Below are positions 13,626-21,256 of a stretch of DNA of 35,237 nucleotides, one piece after another. This DNA comes from an uncultured Verrucomicrobiae bacterium (lineage in GTDB: Bacteria; Verrucomicrobiota; Verrucomicrobiia; Limisphaerales; J093). Every line of letters starts with the position of its first letter. Positions within the stretch are counted from its first letter, which is position 1. Under the pieces are notes generated by a model that worked only from the letters and a program-made list of their open reading frames with translations, ran no database searches and had not been told where the DNA came from. Made by a program: the position numbers and the translations under genes. The stretch covers positions 1 through 35,237 of the forward strand of contig CALFAV010000025.1 of the NCBI GenBank assembly GCA_937946835.1. The letters run 5' to 3'.

Positions 13626-16600
13626 TCAGGCGTGGGCTTCGCGCAGCAATCGGCCGCGTTGCGGGGGCAAGGTTCCCGCGGGCATTTTCTCCAGGCGCAC
13701 GCTCGTGTCGTAGAAGCTCACGCTGCCGCCGACGGGGTCCAGCAGGCAGGTGTTCTTGAGCGCGGGATCCACCCACATCGCGGCGTTGGCGTGCAGGCCG
13801 ACGGCGCGGCGCGGGTCACTTTTGATGACTTCGCCGTCAATCACCACGTCACTGGCACCAGTAGCCCAATGGCCGTAGCCGAGGGCAAAACTCACCACGC
13901 CGGGGCGAATGGTTTCGGTCAACTGCACTCGCCCAATCATCCGCTTGGTTCGGCCTTCGGCCAGCGGCCATTCGCCCTTCGGGTTGGTGGCACTGACGAC
14001 TTTCACAGCGTCGCCGTCGCGCAGGCCCAGCCGGTGGGCGTCGCGCGGGTTGATCAACACGGCGTTCTCCGGCATGAGGGGGCGCAGCCAGTAGTTGCTG
14101 ATGGTGCGGCTCTTGGTGGCGTTGATGACGCGGTGGGTGATCAGGTGCAGGTCGTGGCCCTGGCGAAACGCGTCCACGGGTTGGCCGTGGTAATCGGCGA
14201 CGGGCACATAGGCCGCGTGGCCGAGGTAGGGTTTGCCCGTGCCGCTGTATCGGTACTTCGCGGTCTTTTCCTGGTAAAGGCACAGCAGCTTGCCGTAGGG
14301 ATTGGGCAGGCGCGGGGCGGCTTTCTGCATCGCCGAGGGGTCCTGGTAACGGCCGCCGCGATTGAGCACGTGGACCACCCGGGCCCAGTGTGTCTCCCCG
14401 GCGGCGCTGCGCCAACGCTCCACGTCGAACACGGTTTTCGGCAGGTGCCGGCGTGCCCGGACGAACAGTTCCAGCTCGCGCGCATCCGCGGGAGGCACCG
14501 CCTCGGAGCCGTCGGGTTTGGTGCCGGCGGCCAGATTGGCCACACCGCGCAGGTAAAAATGATCATAGTGGGTGAGCGGCTCGCCCGGGCCGAAGGCATT
14601 CGGACCGAAGGCCGGCAGGTCGAGTTGCTCGGCCAGGGCCATGAGCAGCGCCTCAAGGCAAATGGGCATTTCCTGGCCGTACACTTTGCAGGTCTCGGGA
14701 ACGGGGGCCATGACCGGTTGGCGGACCGGCTGGACGGTCAGGTTCATGTTCGGGTGGGAGCCGTGAAATTCCCAGCGCTCAAGGTAACTGAGGTCGGGAA
14801 AAATGTAGTCGGCGTACATCGAGGTACTGCCGATGAGGATGTCGCTGGCAATGAACAACGGCAGTTTGTTGACATCGCGCAGGATTTCGATGTTGGTGTG
14901 TCCGGCGGGCAAGGCGTAGGTCGGCGCGCCCATGTAGAGCAAAAGCACCTTGGTCGGGTAGGGGTAGGCGTCGCCAATGCTGGGGATGATTTCCTCGTAA
15001 ACATCGCTGGCCAACGGGTACCAATTCCGTTTGGCAGGGTAGCCTTCGAACAGGGTCGTTTGTTCGTAAGCCACGCCGTGGCGGATGATGCTGATGCCAA
15101 ACGTTGGGATGGCCCCGGGTGTGGCAGCTAGGTTGTAGGGGCCGCCTTTGGCGCCATCAAACGGGTAGGTCTTGAGCGCGGACATGCCGCCCTGCCAGTC
15201 GAAATTGCCAAGCAGGGCGTTGACGGTGTACCAGCCGAGCACGTTGTAAAAACCGTTGGTGTGCTGGGCCACGCCCCGGTGCAGGTCCACAGCCGCATGT
15301 TTGCCATGGTTGACCAGCTCAGCCACGACCACCTCGACATCTTCCGGCTTCAAGCCGCATTCCTGGCACCACTCGCTGAAGCTGCGGGCAAAGGCGGCTT
15401 CTTTGATGAGTTGGAGGCTGGACTTGACCCGGGTGCCGTCCGGGAGCATGGCGTCCACAAACAAGTCGCCCGTGACGGCGTTGGCGGTGTCGTTGGGATC
15501 AAAGGCCACGAACCGGTCCCCCTGCCGGACCAGCAGGAACTTCTCCTCGTATTCGACCTCGCCCTTCTCGGTGGTGGCCCTGCGTTTTTCGGCTCGGGCC
15601 AGGCCGTGGTCGGCCGCTCGCGCAAACGCGCCAGGCACGCCCTCCTTGATTTCCACCAGCCAGGCGGCGTTGGTCCAGGACGTCTCGCCCGCCGCTTTGG
15701 CGGCGGCCTTGTTGGCGGCCGCCAGGAACTTCGCGTCGTACTTTTCGTGCTCGATCATCCAGCGCAGGAACGCCATCGCCAGCGCACCGTCGGTGCCGGG
15801 TTTGATGGGCAACCACTTCCAGGCCTTGCTGGCGAGCTTCGAGAAACGCGGATCCACCACGGCAATGCGGGTCTTGCCCTGCACGATGTGGTCGGTGAGG
15901 CGTACGGCGCGATTGGGCGGGCCGTAGTTGGCCTCGAACAGGTTGGCCCCCACAAACAGGATGAAACGCGCGTTCTCGGTGTCGGCCTGCCAGTAGAATT
16001 TCTGGCCCCCGTCGAACCCGCCGGCCACGTATTGCTCGCTCATGGCCTTGCCGGTGAAGTAAAGCGAGCCCTGGCAGACAGTGGTGTGGCCATGCAGGTT
16101 CGTCGTGCCGTAGGCAGAACCGAACCGCTTAATGAACTCGTGGCGCCCTCCTTTGAGCCGGCCCCAGGCAATCGTGAACTGATTGTTACGCGGGCCGAAG
16201 TCGGGATGCTCGGGGTCAATCAAGGTGTGCAGATGCGCGGCATGCTTGTCTTTAAAGGCTTGCACGAGGGCGGCCTTCTTCGCCTTGTCCTTTTCCTTCC
16301 AGATCGCCTCGACATCGGCGGCCATGGCCTTGGAGACTTGCGGATCACGCAACGCCATGATCGAGCGCAGCCCCTCAACCTGCCGATTTTCCTCGCCGGG
16401 TACGTGAGCGAACAATTTGCCGCCCTCGACGATTTCCCTGACGGCCTGGTCAAAATCAATCGTGATCCACCTGCCTTCGCCGCGCCGGCCGGCGCGTTTG
16501 AGCACCTTGCGAATCCGGTAGGGATCGTAAGCCGTCTGCAACCCGGCCTGGCCCTTGGGGCAGATACTGCCGTCCACCCGCACGGCCTCGAACGGCGAGG

Positions 16601-16916
16601 CCGACTCGGGCAGATGCGGGAACAATGTCCACGGGTTGTAGGGATTGCCGTCAATCTTGGTCACGACGCCGTCCTGCAGCTTCACCTTAATCCCGCAGCC
16701 CGTGTTGCAGTTCAGGCAGGTCGTGTAGAGGCAATGCTCCGGGACGGCGAAGTCATAGGGTGCGTCGGGCCGGTTGCTGATCAGAATGCGGCCCTCGGCG
16801 GCGTGCGCCGGCGCGGTAGCACGGGCCATCAATGCACCGCCGAGCATGGCCCCGGAATGGCCGAGAAATGAACGACGCGAAAATCCGTTGTTCGGGGAAT
16901 TTGAGTTGGCGTTCAT
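13626..16916 (-). CDS. ttrA: TtrA-family molybdopterin oxidoreductase, catalytic subunit 1
   Basis: A protein of 1096 residues in the DMSO-reductase superfamily. A Tat signal (SRRSFLG, 13-19) directs export. The [4Fe-4S] motif is C67-x2-C70-x3-C74-x44-C119. The Mo ligand is most likely C281 (GHTTVCQG), as in the thiosulfate/tetrathionate/arsenate group. GRRGEGRW, the PEHPDFGP segment, SWTNA, NGFYNVLGWYTVNALLGN and PAKRNWYP follow tetrathionate reductase TtrA as I remember it. The gene order B-C-A also matches ttrBCA. It has a charged, helix-prone insert at ~187-231 that is absent from the paralogue at 30975-33884. Selenate (SrdA) or arsenate (ArrA) relatives cannot be excluded as functional models. 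The family is well supported; the substrate is not. Confidence 0.88.
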   Translation of the reverse strand: MNANSNSPNNGFSRRSFLGHSGAMLGGALMARATAPAHAAEGRILISNRPDAPYDFAVPEHCLYTTCLNCNTGCGIKVKLQDGVVTKIDGNPYNPWTLFPHLPESASPFEAVRVDGSICPKGQAGLQTAYDPYRIRKVLKRAGRRGEGRWITIDFDQAVREIVEGGKLFAHVPGEENRQVEGLRSIMALRDPQVSKAMAADVEAIWKEKDKAKKAALVQAFKDKHAAHLHTLIDPEHPDFGPRNNQFTIAWGRLKGGRHEFIKRFGSAYGTTNLHGHTTVCQGSLYFTGKAMSEQYVAGGFDGGQKFYWQADTENARFILFVGANLFEANYGPPNRAVRLTDHIVQGKTRIAVVDPRFSKLASKAWKWLPIKPGTDGALAMAFLRWMIEHEKYDAKFLAAANKAAAKAAGETSWTNAAWLVEIKEGVPGAFARAADHGLARAEKRRATTEKGEVEYEEKFLLVRQGDRFVAFDPNDTANAVTGDLFVDAMLPDGTRVKSSLQLIKEAAFARSFSEWCQECGLKPEDVEVVVAELVNHGKHAAVDLHRGVAQHTNGFYNVLGWYTVNALLGNFDWQGGMSALKTYPFDGAKGGPYNLAATPGAIPTFGISIIRHGVAYEQTTLFEGYPAKRNWYPLASDVYEEIIPSIGDAYPYPTKVLLLYMGAPTYALPAGHTNIEILRDVNKLPLFIASDILIGSTSMYADYIFPDLSYLERWEFHGSHPNMNLTVQPVRQPVMAPVPETCKVYGQEMPICLEALLMALAEQLDLPAFGPNAFGPGEPLTHYDHFYLRGVANLAAGTKPDGSEAVPPADARELELFVRARRHLPKTVFDVERWRSAAGETHWARVVHVLNRGGRYQDPSAMQKAAPRLPNPYGKLLCLYQEKTAKYRYSGTGKPYLGHAAYVPVADYHGQPVDAFRQGHDLHLITHRVINATKSRTISNYWLRPLMPENAVLINPRDAHRLGLRDGDAVKVVSATNPKGEWPLAEGRTKRMIGRVQLTETIRPGVVSFALGYGHWATGASDVVIDGEVIKSDPRRAVGLHANAAMWVDPALKNTCLLDPVGGSVSFYDTSVRLEKMPAGTLPPQRGRLLREAHA

Positions 16917-17222
16917 AAGAAAATCCCTAGCGCGACGCTTTACTCAAGCGCGAGCACAGGCCAATGGATGCGCGTACGGCGGGTGCGCCGTACTGGAGAG
17001 CAGTTTGCGAACCAACCATATCGCCGGCTTCCTGCCGGCAAGCCATGGCGGGAGCCGAACCGCACAGCCTTACCCGCGGTCTGCGGGCTGAAAATCCTCG
17101 ATACGGCCGACTGGAAGTTTGTGCCAGAAAATTGGCCGGACACCTCACCGGCGAAGGCCTTACCGAGTAACTCCTGCCGTGTTTGTTGGCGTTCATTCGC
17201 TGTTGAGAATTCCGGGTGGGGT
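16917..17222. other. Spacer between TtrC-like and TtrA-like genes
   Basis: This gap is unusually long for an operon. It is largely occupied by a degenerate hairpin repeat (copy E, 16995-17125). No gene was found. The sequence just before the ttrA-like start is AT-rich (GGGATTTTCTT) without a clear ribosome-binding site. An internal promoter is possible but not visible. Confidence 0.5.
16995..17125. repeat. Hairpin repeat copy E
   Basis: Blocks occur in the same order as in copy A: GCAGTTTGCGAACC, then ATCGCCGGCTTCCTGCCGGCA with hairpin GCCGGCT-TCC-TGCCGGC (17023-17039), then GGTCTGCGGGCTGAAAATCC, then GCCGACTGGAAGTTTGTGCC. Colinearity with copy A across the whole block identifies it, although several stems have decayed. 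Confidence 0.7.
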
Positions 17223-18467
17223 TCAGTGCCGGACGGGAGAATTTTCCGTCTGATTCGCGGTCAACGGCAGGAAGCGATAACCGAGATAGAACAACGCGCT
17301 GCCCAGCGCTACAATAAACATGGTCACCTGCCACTCAAAGAAACTCGGCACATACCAGAAGACCAGCCGGTGATCGGAAAAGGCGTTTTGCAAGCCTTGG
17401 AGGTGCGGGTCCAGCAGACCGGGAATGACGATGTTCAGGCGTACGGTCATGAACGTGACCGCGATGAGCAGACCTGCCAATCCTACCGACCAAAGCTTGT
17501 CGCCTCGGAACGCCAGCAGATAAATCGGCACCAGACACCCCAAGCCGACATGCACGATCCAAAACACCCACCAGAAATCGCCGAATAATACTCGCATCAG
17601 CAGGTCGTATTCGTGGCCAACACCATACCACATCGGCACGGAAAACTCGGCCCATTCGAGCACCACGTCGAACAGCAGCAGACCCAGGACCGCCCGCCCG
17701 ATGTAGGCCACCATTTGACGCTGCTCATCATTGCGGTGGGGATAAAACGCGGCCACCACGAAGGCCATCAGGCCGCCCCCTGAAACCAACGCGCCGGTGA
17801 GAAACAGGATGGGCATCAGCGGCGTGTGCCAGAAGGGCCGGGCCGAGAGCGTGCTAAACAATGCGCCGACCCCACCGTGAAACGCGATCGCCAGCGGCAC
17901 ACCCACGATGGCCAGGACCTTCAGCCAGTGATGACACCACCTTTCCTTCTCGGGCGGCAGTGGCCCCCGATGAAACGCCAGGGTTCTGCCCACCCAACCC
18001 CTGACACCCGGCTCACTTTGCCAGCGGCACAGGTCGGCGCGCATGGCCATCCACAGCTCCACAACCATGATCACGGTGTAAAGCGAGTAGAGCCAAACCA
18101 TCCAGGCCATCATCGAGCCGAAGTTGGGGCTGGTGACCATCCGGTAGGCACGGAACATTTGACCAAGGTCGAACCAGATGGAGATCAGCGCCATGCACAG
18201 GGTGATGATGGCGGTGAAGAGCGCCAGCCGGCCGATTTTCTCCAGTTTTTTCACCCCGAACACGTAAATCATCGAGGACAGCAGGAACGAGCCGGCCGAC
18301 AGGCCGATGAAGTAGATGTAGGCCGAAACCCACAGGCCCCAGATGATGTAACTGCCGTAATTGGCGTGCCGGTGACCCTCGATCAGCCGGCTGGCAAAAC
18401 CGTGCACGCCGAGCACGGCCACAATCACCCACAAGGTCCAGAGCAAAATCCTCCAATGCTTTTTCAT
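17223..18467 (-). CDS. ttrC: NrfD/TtrC-like membrane quinol-binding subunit
   Basis: An integral membrane protein of 414 residues with about ten transmembrane helices. SAYIYFIGLSAGSFLLSSM and DLGQMFRAYRMVTSPNFGSMMAWMVW match the NrfD/PsrC family, whose members exchange electrons between quinol and a periplasmic ferredoxin subunit. It contains no haem-ligand pattern typical of NarI-type subunits. TtrC proteins are usually shorter (roughly 340 residues), so this is a longer NrfD variant. A good ribosome-binding site, GAGGAAA (18473-18479), overlaps the stop of the ferredoxin gene 10 nt upstream, which supports both the start and coupled translation. Confidence 0.9.
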   Translation of the reverse strand: MKKHWRILLWTLWVIVAVLGVHGFASRLIEGHRHANYGSYIIWGLWVSAYIYFIGLSAGSFLLSSMIYVFGVKKLEKIGRLALFTAIITLCMALISIWFDLGQMFRAYRMVTSPNFGSMMAWMVWLYSLYTVIMVVELWMAMRADLCRWQSEPGVRGWVGRTLAFHRGPLPPEKERWCHHWLKVLAIVGVPLAIAFHGGVGALFSTLSARPFWHTPLMPILFLTGALVSGGGLMAFVVAAFYPHRNDEQRQMVAYIGRAVLGLLLFDVVLEWAEFSVPMWYGVGHEYDLLMRVLFGDFWWVFWIVHVGLGCLVPIYLLAFRGDKLWSVGLAGLLIAVTFMTVRLNIVIPGLLDPHLQGLQNAFSDHRLVFWYVPSFFEWQVTMFIVALGSALFYLGYRFLPLTANQTENSPVRH

Positions 18468-18477
18468 CGCGGTTTCC

Positions 18478-19401
18478 TCAGATCAAATAAACGACGTTTG
18501 GTTTGGTGCCCTTCTCTTCGAGCAATCGGATGGCGTTCGGTTTGGCCGCCAGTTCACTGACCAGACTTTCGGGATCGTTGCCGTCCCCAAAATACGTGGC
18601 TCGGCCGATGCATGAGGTGACGCATTCGGGCAACATGCCCACCTCCAACCGGTGCAAACAAAACTGGCACTTGCGGGCGTTGCCGATGGGCGACTTGTGC
18701 CCCTCCCGTTTCCAGTGTTTGCCATATTCGAAGTTGGGTTCCTGCTCGTAGGGCTGCAACGCCGGAGTTCCCTCGGTGTAAAACTCGCCGGCGTCGCGCG
18801 TGCGGGCGTTGTAGGGGCAGGCGGTAATGCAGTAGCCGCACCCGATGCACTTGTCGTAATCCACAGCCACGATGCCGTCGGGGCGCTTCCAAGTGGCCTT
18901 GACCGGACAGACCGGTGTGCATGGGGGCGCGTTGCACTGCATGCAGGGGCGCGGCGTAAAGCGCAGCGCGACATTTGGAAACCGGCCGATTTCCTCCGTC
19001 ACCACCGGCCGATATACCACCCCGGGCGGCAGCTTGTTCTCCGCCACGCAGGCGATGGTGCAGGCGTGACACCCGACGCACTTGCGCGTGTCAATCACCA
19101 TCATCCAGTGCCGCTGCTCGACCGGCTTGGCCATCGCGATTTCCAATTCCTTTTGCATTCGCAGCAGCGGATCGGAGTGCCGATCCACCGGAATCGTCTC
19201 CATCGGGGGCAGCTTGCGAACGGTTGCCTCGCCGGTTGGCTCGTTGGAGATTTTGGTGCGTTTGCCGTTGACGAGTGCGACCGCGCCCACCGCCGCGGCT
19301 CCGGCAAGAATAGCCGCGGCTTTGATGAACGCCGCGCGATCGAAGTCTTCAGGGCTCTCCGGCTTTACCGGCGGGGACGGGGTGTTCTCATTGGTTTTCA
19401 C
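18478..19401 (-). CDS. ttrB: TtrB-like four-cluster ferredoxin subunit
   Basis: A protein of 307 residues with sixteen Cys in four groups, predicting four [4Fe-4S] clusters: 108/111/114/118, 153/156/161/165, 185/188/191/195 and 245/248/260/264. It passes electrons between the NrfD subunit and the catalytic subunit. The N-terminus ([23 protein letters not shown], about 21-43) looks like a Tat signal that has lost its second arginine, or a membrane anchor, so it may be exported with the catalytic subunit. It lies 7 nt after the porin gene and 10 nt before the NrfD gene. Close alternatives are PsrB, NrfC and DmsB; the B-C-A order favours TtrB. Confidence 0.9.
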   Translation of the reverse strand: MKTNENTPSPPVKPESPEDFDRAAFIKAAAILAGAAAVGAVALVNGKRTKISNEPTGEATVRKLPPMETIPVDRHSDPLLRMQKELEIAMAKPVEQRHWMMVIDTRKCVGCHACTIACVAENKLPPGVVYRPVVTEEIGRFPNVALRFTPRPCMQCNAPPCTPVCPVKATWKRPDGIVAVDYDKCIGCGYCITACPYNARTRDAGEFYTEGTPALQPYEQEPNFEYGKHWKREGHKSPIGNARKCQFCLHRLEVGMLPECVTSCIGRATYFGDGNDPESLVSELAAKPNAIRLLEEKGTKPNVVYLI

Positions 19402-19408
19402 GGTGAGA

Positions 19409-20803
19409 TCAAAATTTGAGATTCAGATCCGCTTGAAACTGCTGGTAGTTCTCCAAGAATGACGTGCCCCACGGGAGACCGAGGTCGCCCACGGCCCCGG
19501 TGGGCAGGGATTTGTTCTTCCGGTCGGCGTTGGCGTAGGTCACGGTGAAGCTCAGGAAATCCGTGAAGGCGTAAGAGCCCTGCACCACGAAGCCCTTCAT
19601 GTTCAGACGCGAATCGAACAGATCGGAATCCACCAGATTCGGATCCAGCGCGTAGAGGTCGGACATCTGATAGAATGCCCTGACGCTCCAGCCGCCTTTC
19701 TTCTTGGCCGACCCCAGTTCCGCGCCTGCCTGCCAGGCATAAACCTCGTCGTCGAATTGCGGGGTGCCGGCCGCGCGCGCGCGGTCTTTGCCCTCCAGGT
19801 TGACCGCAAAATCGCCGAACACGCGGGCAGGAACCGAGCCGATCTTGAACTTCACTTCCGTGGGAATTCCCAGCACGAGCAGGTCATTGATGCCCGGCGT
19901 GTTGGCCAAGGTCGTGCCGACAAAAGGTCCGCGAGAACTGTCCTGGTCTGAATAAACATGAATGACCGGCGCGATTTGCGCGGACACGTCTTTGTTGAAG
20001 TGGTATCGCATGCCGACCTGGTTCACGAACAGAAAGGCATCGTTGAATCCGACCGCGCCAAAGGGGTTGCCGGGCTCGGAGTCGTCGTAAATGAACTGAC
20101 CGAAGGTGGCGAAGAGATCGAACCTGCCCACCTTGCAGGTGAACGCCTCGCTCAAACCTTCGGGCGTCAGGTCATGATCCCAAACCAGACTGGTCACCTG
20201 AAACAGGTTCTCCTGACGGCCGGCCGTGGCGCTGAACCACGAGGCCGGTCCCCAGTTCAGGTAAAGCAAACCCAGGTGGATCCGGTCGGAGTCTTTTCCC
20301 CAAGGTCCGACGTCATCCCCGAAGGTCACATTACTGGAGCGGCCGCGAGGTCCGGTCTCCACGCGGATGCCCGCGCGGAAATGATCGGTAAATTCCATCC
20401 GCGCCCCGGCGCGCAGCCGATAACGCCAGCGGCTGCGCTCCAGGTGGTCGTTTCCAGCCGCATCACCGTTTTCGCCGCCCCGATACTCGTAACGCAGGCG
20501 GGCGTCGCCGTACAGTTCCACTCCCTCGATCCATTTGGCGATTTTGATTTTCGATTCGCCGGCCGCGGCCTCGGCAGCCCTGGCCGCACGCCGGGCCAGT
20601 TCAGCACGCGCCTTTTCCACGTCCTGCGCGGAGATCAGGCCTTTTTCCTGGAACAGGTTCAACAGCACCTCCGCCTCGGACGCGTTGAGGGTTGCGCCGG
20701 CCGGGGTTGCCGATTTGCCGGCTTCCGCCGCGCGGAGTCCGAGGGTCACAACCAGCCCCACGGCCAGACCAAGGGTTCGGATGCATTGGTGCGAATGTTT
20801 CAT
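19409..20803 (-). CDS. Putative outer-membrane porin
   Basis: A protein of 464 residues with a signal peptide (about 1-28, [18 protein letters not shown]). It is followed by a helical segment (about 35-85, [26 protein letters not shown]) and a long beta-rich region of alternating aromatic strands ([47 protein letters not shown]) ending in F, as in outer-membrane barrels. This is the pattern of the putative porin family in Verrucomicrobia and other phyla. It starts the ttr-like operon (7 nt before ttrB), so it may admit the terminal electron acceptor. The start 20803 (MKHSHQC) precedes the signal peptide; the frame remains open upstream without similarity. Confidence 0.85.
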   Translation of the reverse strand: MKHSHQCIRTLGLAVGLVVTLGLRAAEAGKSATPAGATLNASEAEVLLNLFQEKGLISAQDVEKARAELARRAARAAEAAAGESKIKIAKWIEGVELYGDARLRYEYRGGENGDAAGNDHLERSRWRYRLRAGARMEFTDHFRAGIRVETGPRGRSSNVTFGDDVGPWGKDSDRIHLGLLYLNWGPASWFSATAGRQENLFQVTSLVWDHDLTPEGLSEAFTCKVGRFDLFATFGQFIYDDSEPGNPFGAVGFNDAFLFVNQVGMRYHFNKDVSAQIAPVIHVYSDQDSSRGPFVGTTLANTPGINDLLVLGIPTEVKFKIGSVPARVFGDFAVNLEGKDRARAAGTPQFDDEVYAWQAGAELGSAKKKGGWSVRAFYQMSDLYALDPNLVDSDLFDSRLNMKGFVVQGSYAFTDFLSFTVTYANADRKNKSLPTGAVGDLGLPWGTSFLENYQQFQADLNLKF

Positions 20804-21056
20804 GGAGCCAAAGGCTCGCCTGGGTTGGGATGGTGTTGGATTTCCCACTGAACACACCTTTCTAAGCCGCTCCGGAGGTTCCCCTCGGGGTATGATTGGC
20901 ATCGCGCGGGACGACCATCGCTGGTTCCCGGCCCATGCCGGGCCCTGCAACTCCCGACAACCGCCCCGGGGATGCGCGGCGTTCTTCTTCTTGTTGTCCA
21001 ATCCCGCCATTGGTTTCGAACCAGTGTCAAACTGGTGACCGCAATTAGCAGACTGA

Positions 21057-21070
21057 TGACCTTTAGGTCA
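21057..21070. promoter_or_regulatory. Candidate operator, inverted repeat TGACCT-N2-AGGTCA
   Basis: A perfect 6-bp inverted repeat with a two-base spacer, TGACCTTTAGGTCA, sits in the AT-rich island upstream of the porin-ttr operon. The half-site spacing differs from CRP/FNR boxes (TTGA-N6-TCAA), so another dimeric regulator is more likely. The regulator is not in the window. Confidence 0.4.
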
Positions 21071-21116
21071 ACAAAAAAGATGAGCTTTTTATCCTTTATC
21101 CACCATGCGGTCGGGT

Positions 21117-21136
21117 CCGGGCCGGCCGTGGCCCGG
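21117..21136 (-). terminator. GC hairpin, possible terminator of the FG-GAP gene
   Basis: CCGGGCC-GGCCGT-GGCCCGG forms a seven-pair stem about 120 nt past the stop of the FG-GAP gene. There is no immediate T-tract. A run of T follows only about 40 nt later, in a weak AAAAAG/CTTTTT stem at 21073-21090. Intrinsic termination is therefore uncertain. Confidence 0.3.
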
Positions 21137-21256
21137 TGACCGCACTGCGCACGCGCGAAAGGGGCAGCCCCACCACGAGAATCAACTCCCCATAAGAGGC
21201 AACCTGCGGCCTCCCCTTTGCCCGACAGTTCATACCTGCTTCAGCCCGCCCAGCGG

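Larger units (their letters stand above)
20804..21256. other. Long structured leader and promoter region of the porin-ttr operon
   Basis: No gene was found in 453 nt. Read towards the porin gene it contains a GC hairpin (21117-21136), an AT-rich island (about 21045-21100), the inverted repeat TGACCT-TT-AGGTCA (21057-21070), CCAGT-GTCAA-ACTGG (21021-21035), CCCGGC-CCAT-GCCGGG (20927-20942) and CCCCTCGGGG (20881-20890). If transcription begins near the AT-rich island, the untranslated leader would be over 200 nt. No known riboswitch consensus was recognised. Confidence 0.5.

Noticed and set aside
15261-16871. A 536-residue plus-strand frame opposite the ttrA-like gene, and similar long frames at 2331-3803 (-) and 22016-24016 (+)
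   Set aside because: All lie over well-supported genes and read as low-complexity composition artefacts.
21000-21070. A tRNA-like fragment on the minus strand (GGTTCGAAACC, with CTGCTAA like a Ser-GCT anticodon loop)
   Set aside because: The acceptor and anticodon stems do not pair and no 5' acceptor sequence is found. At most it is a decayed remnant.
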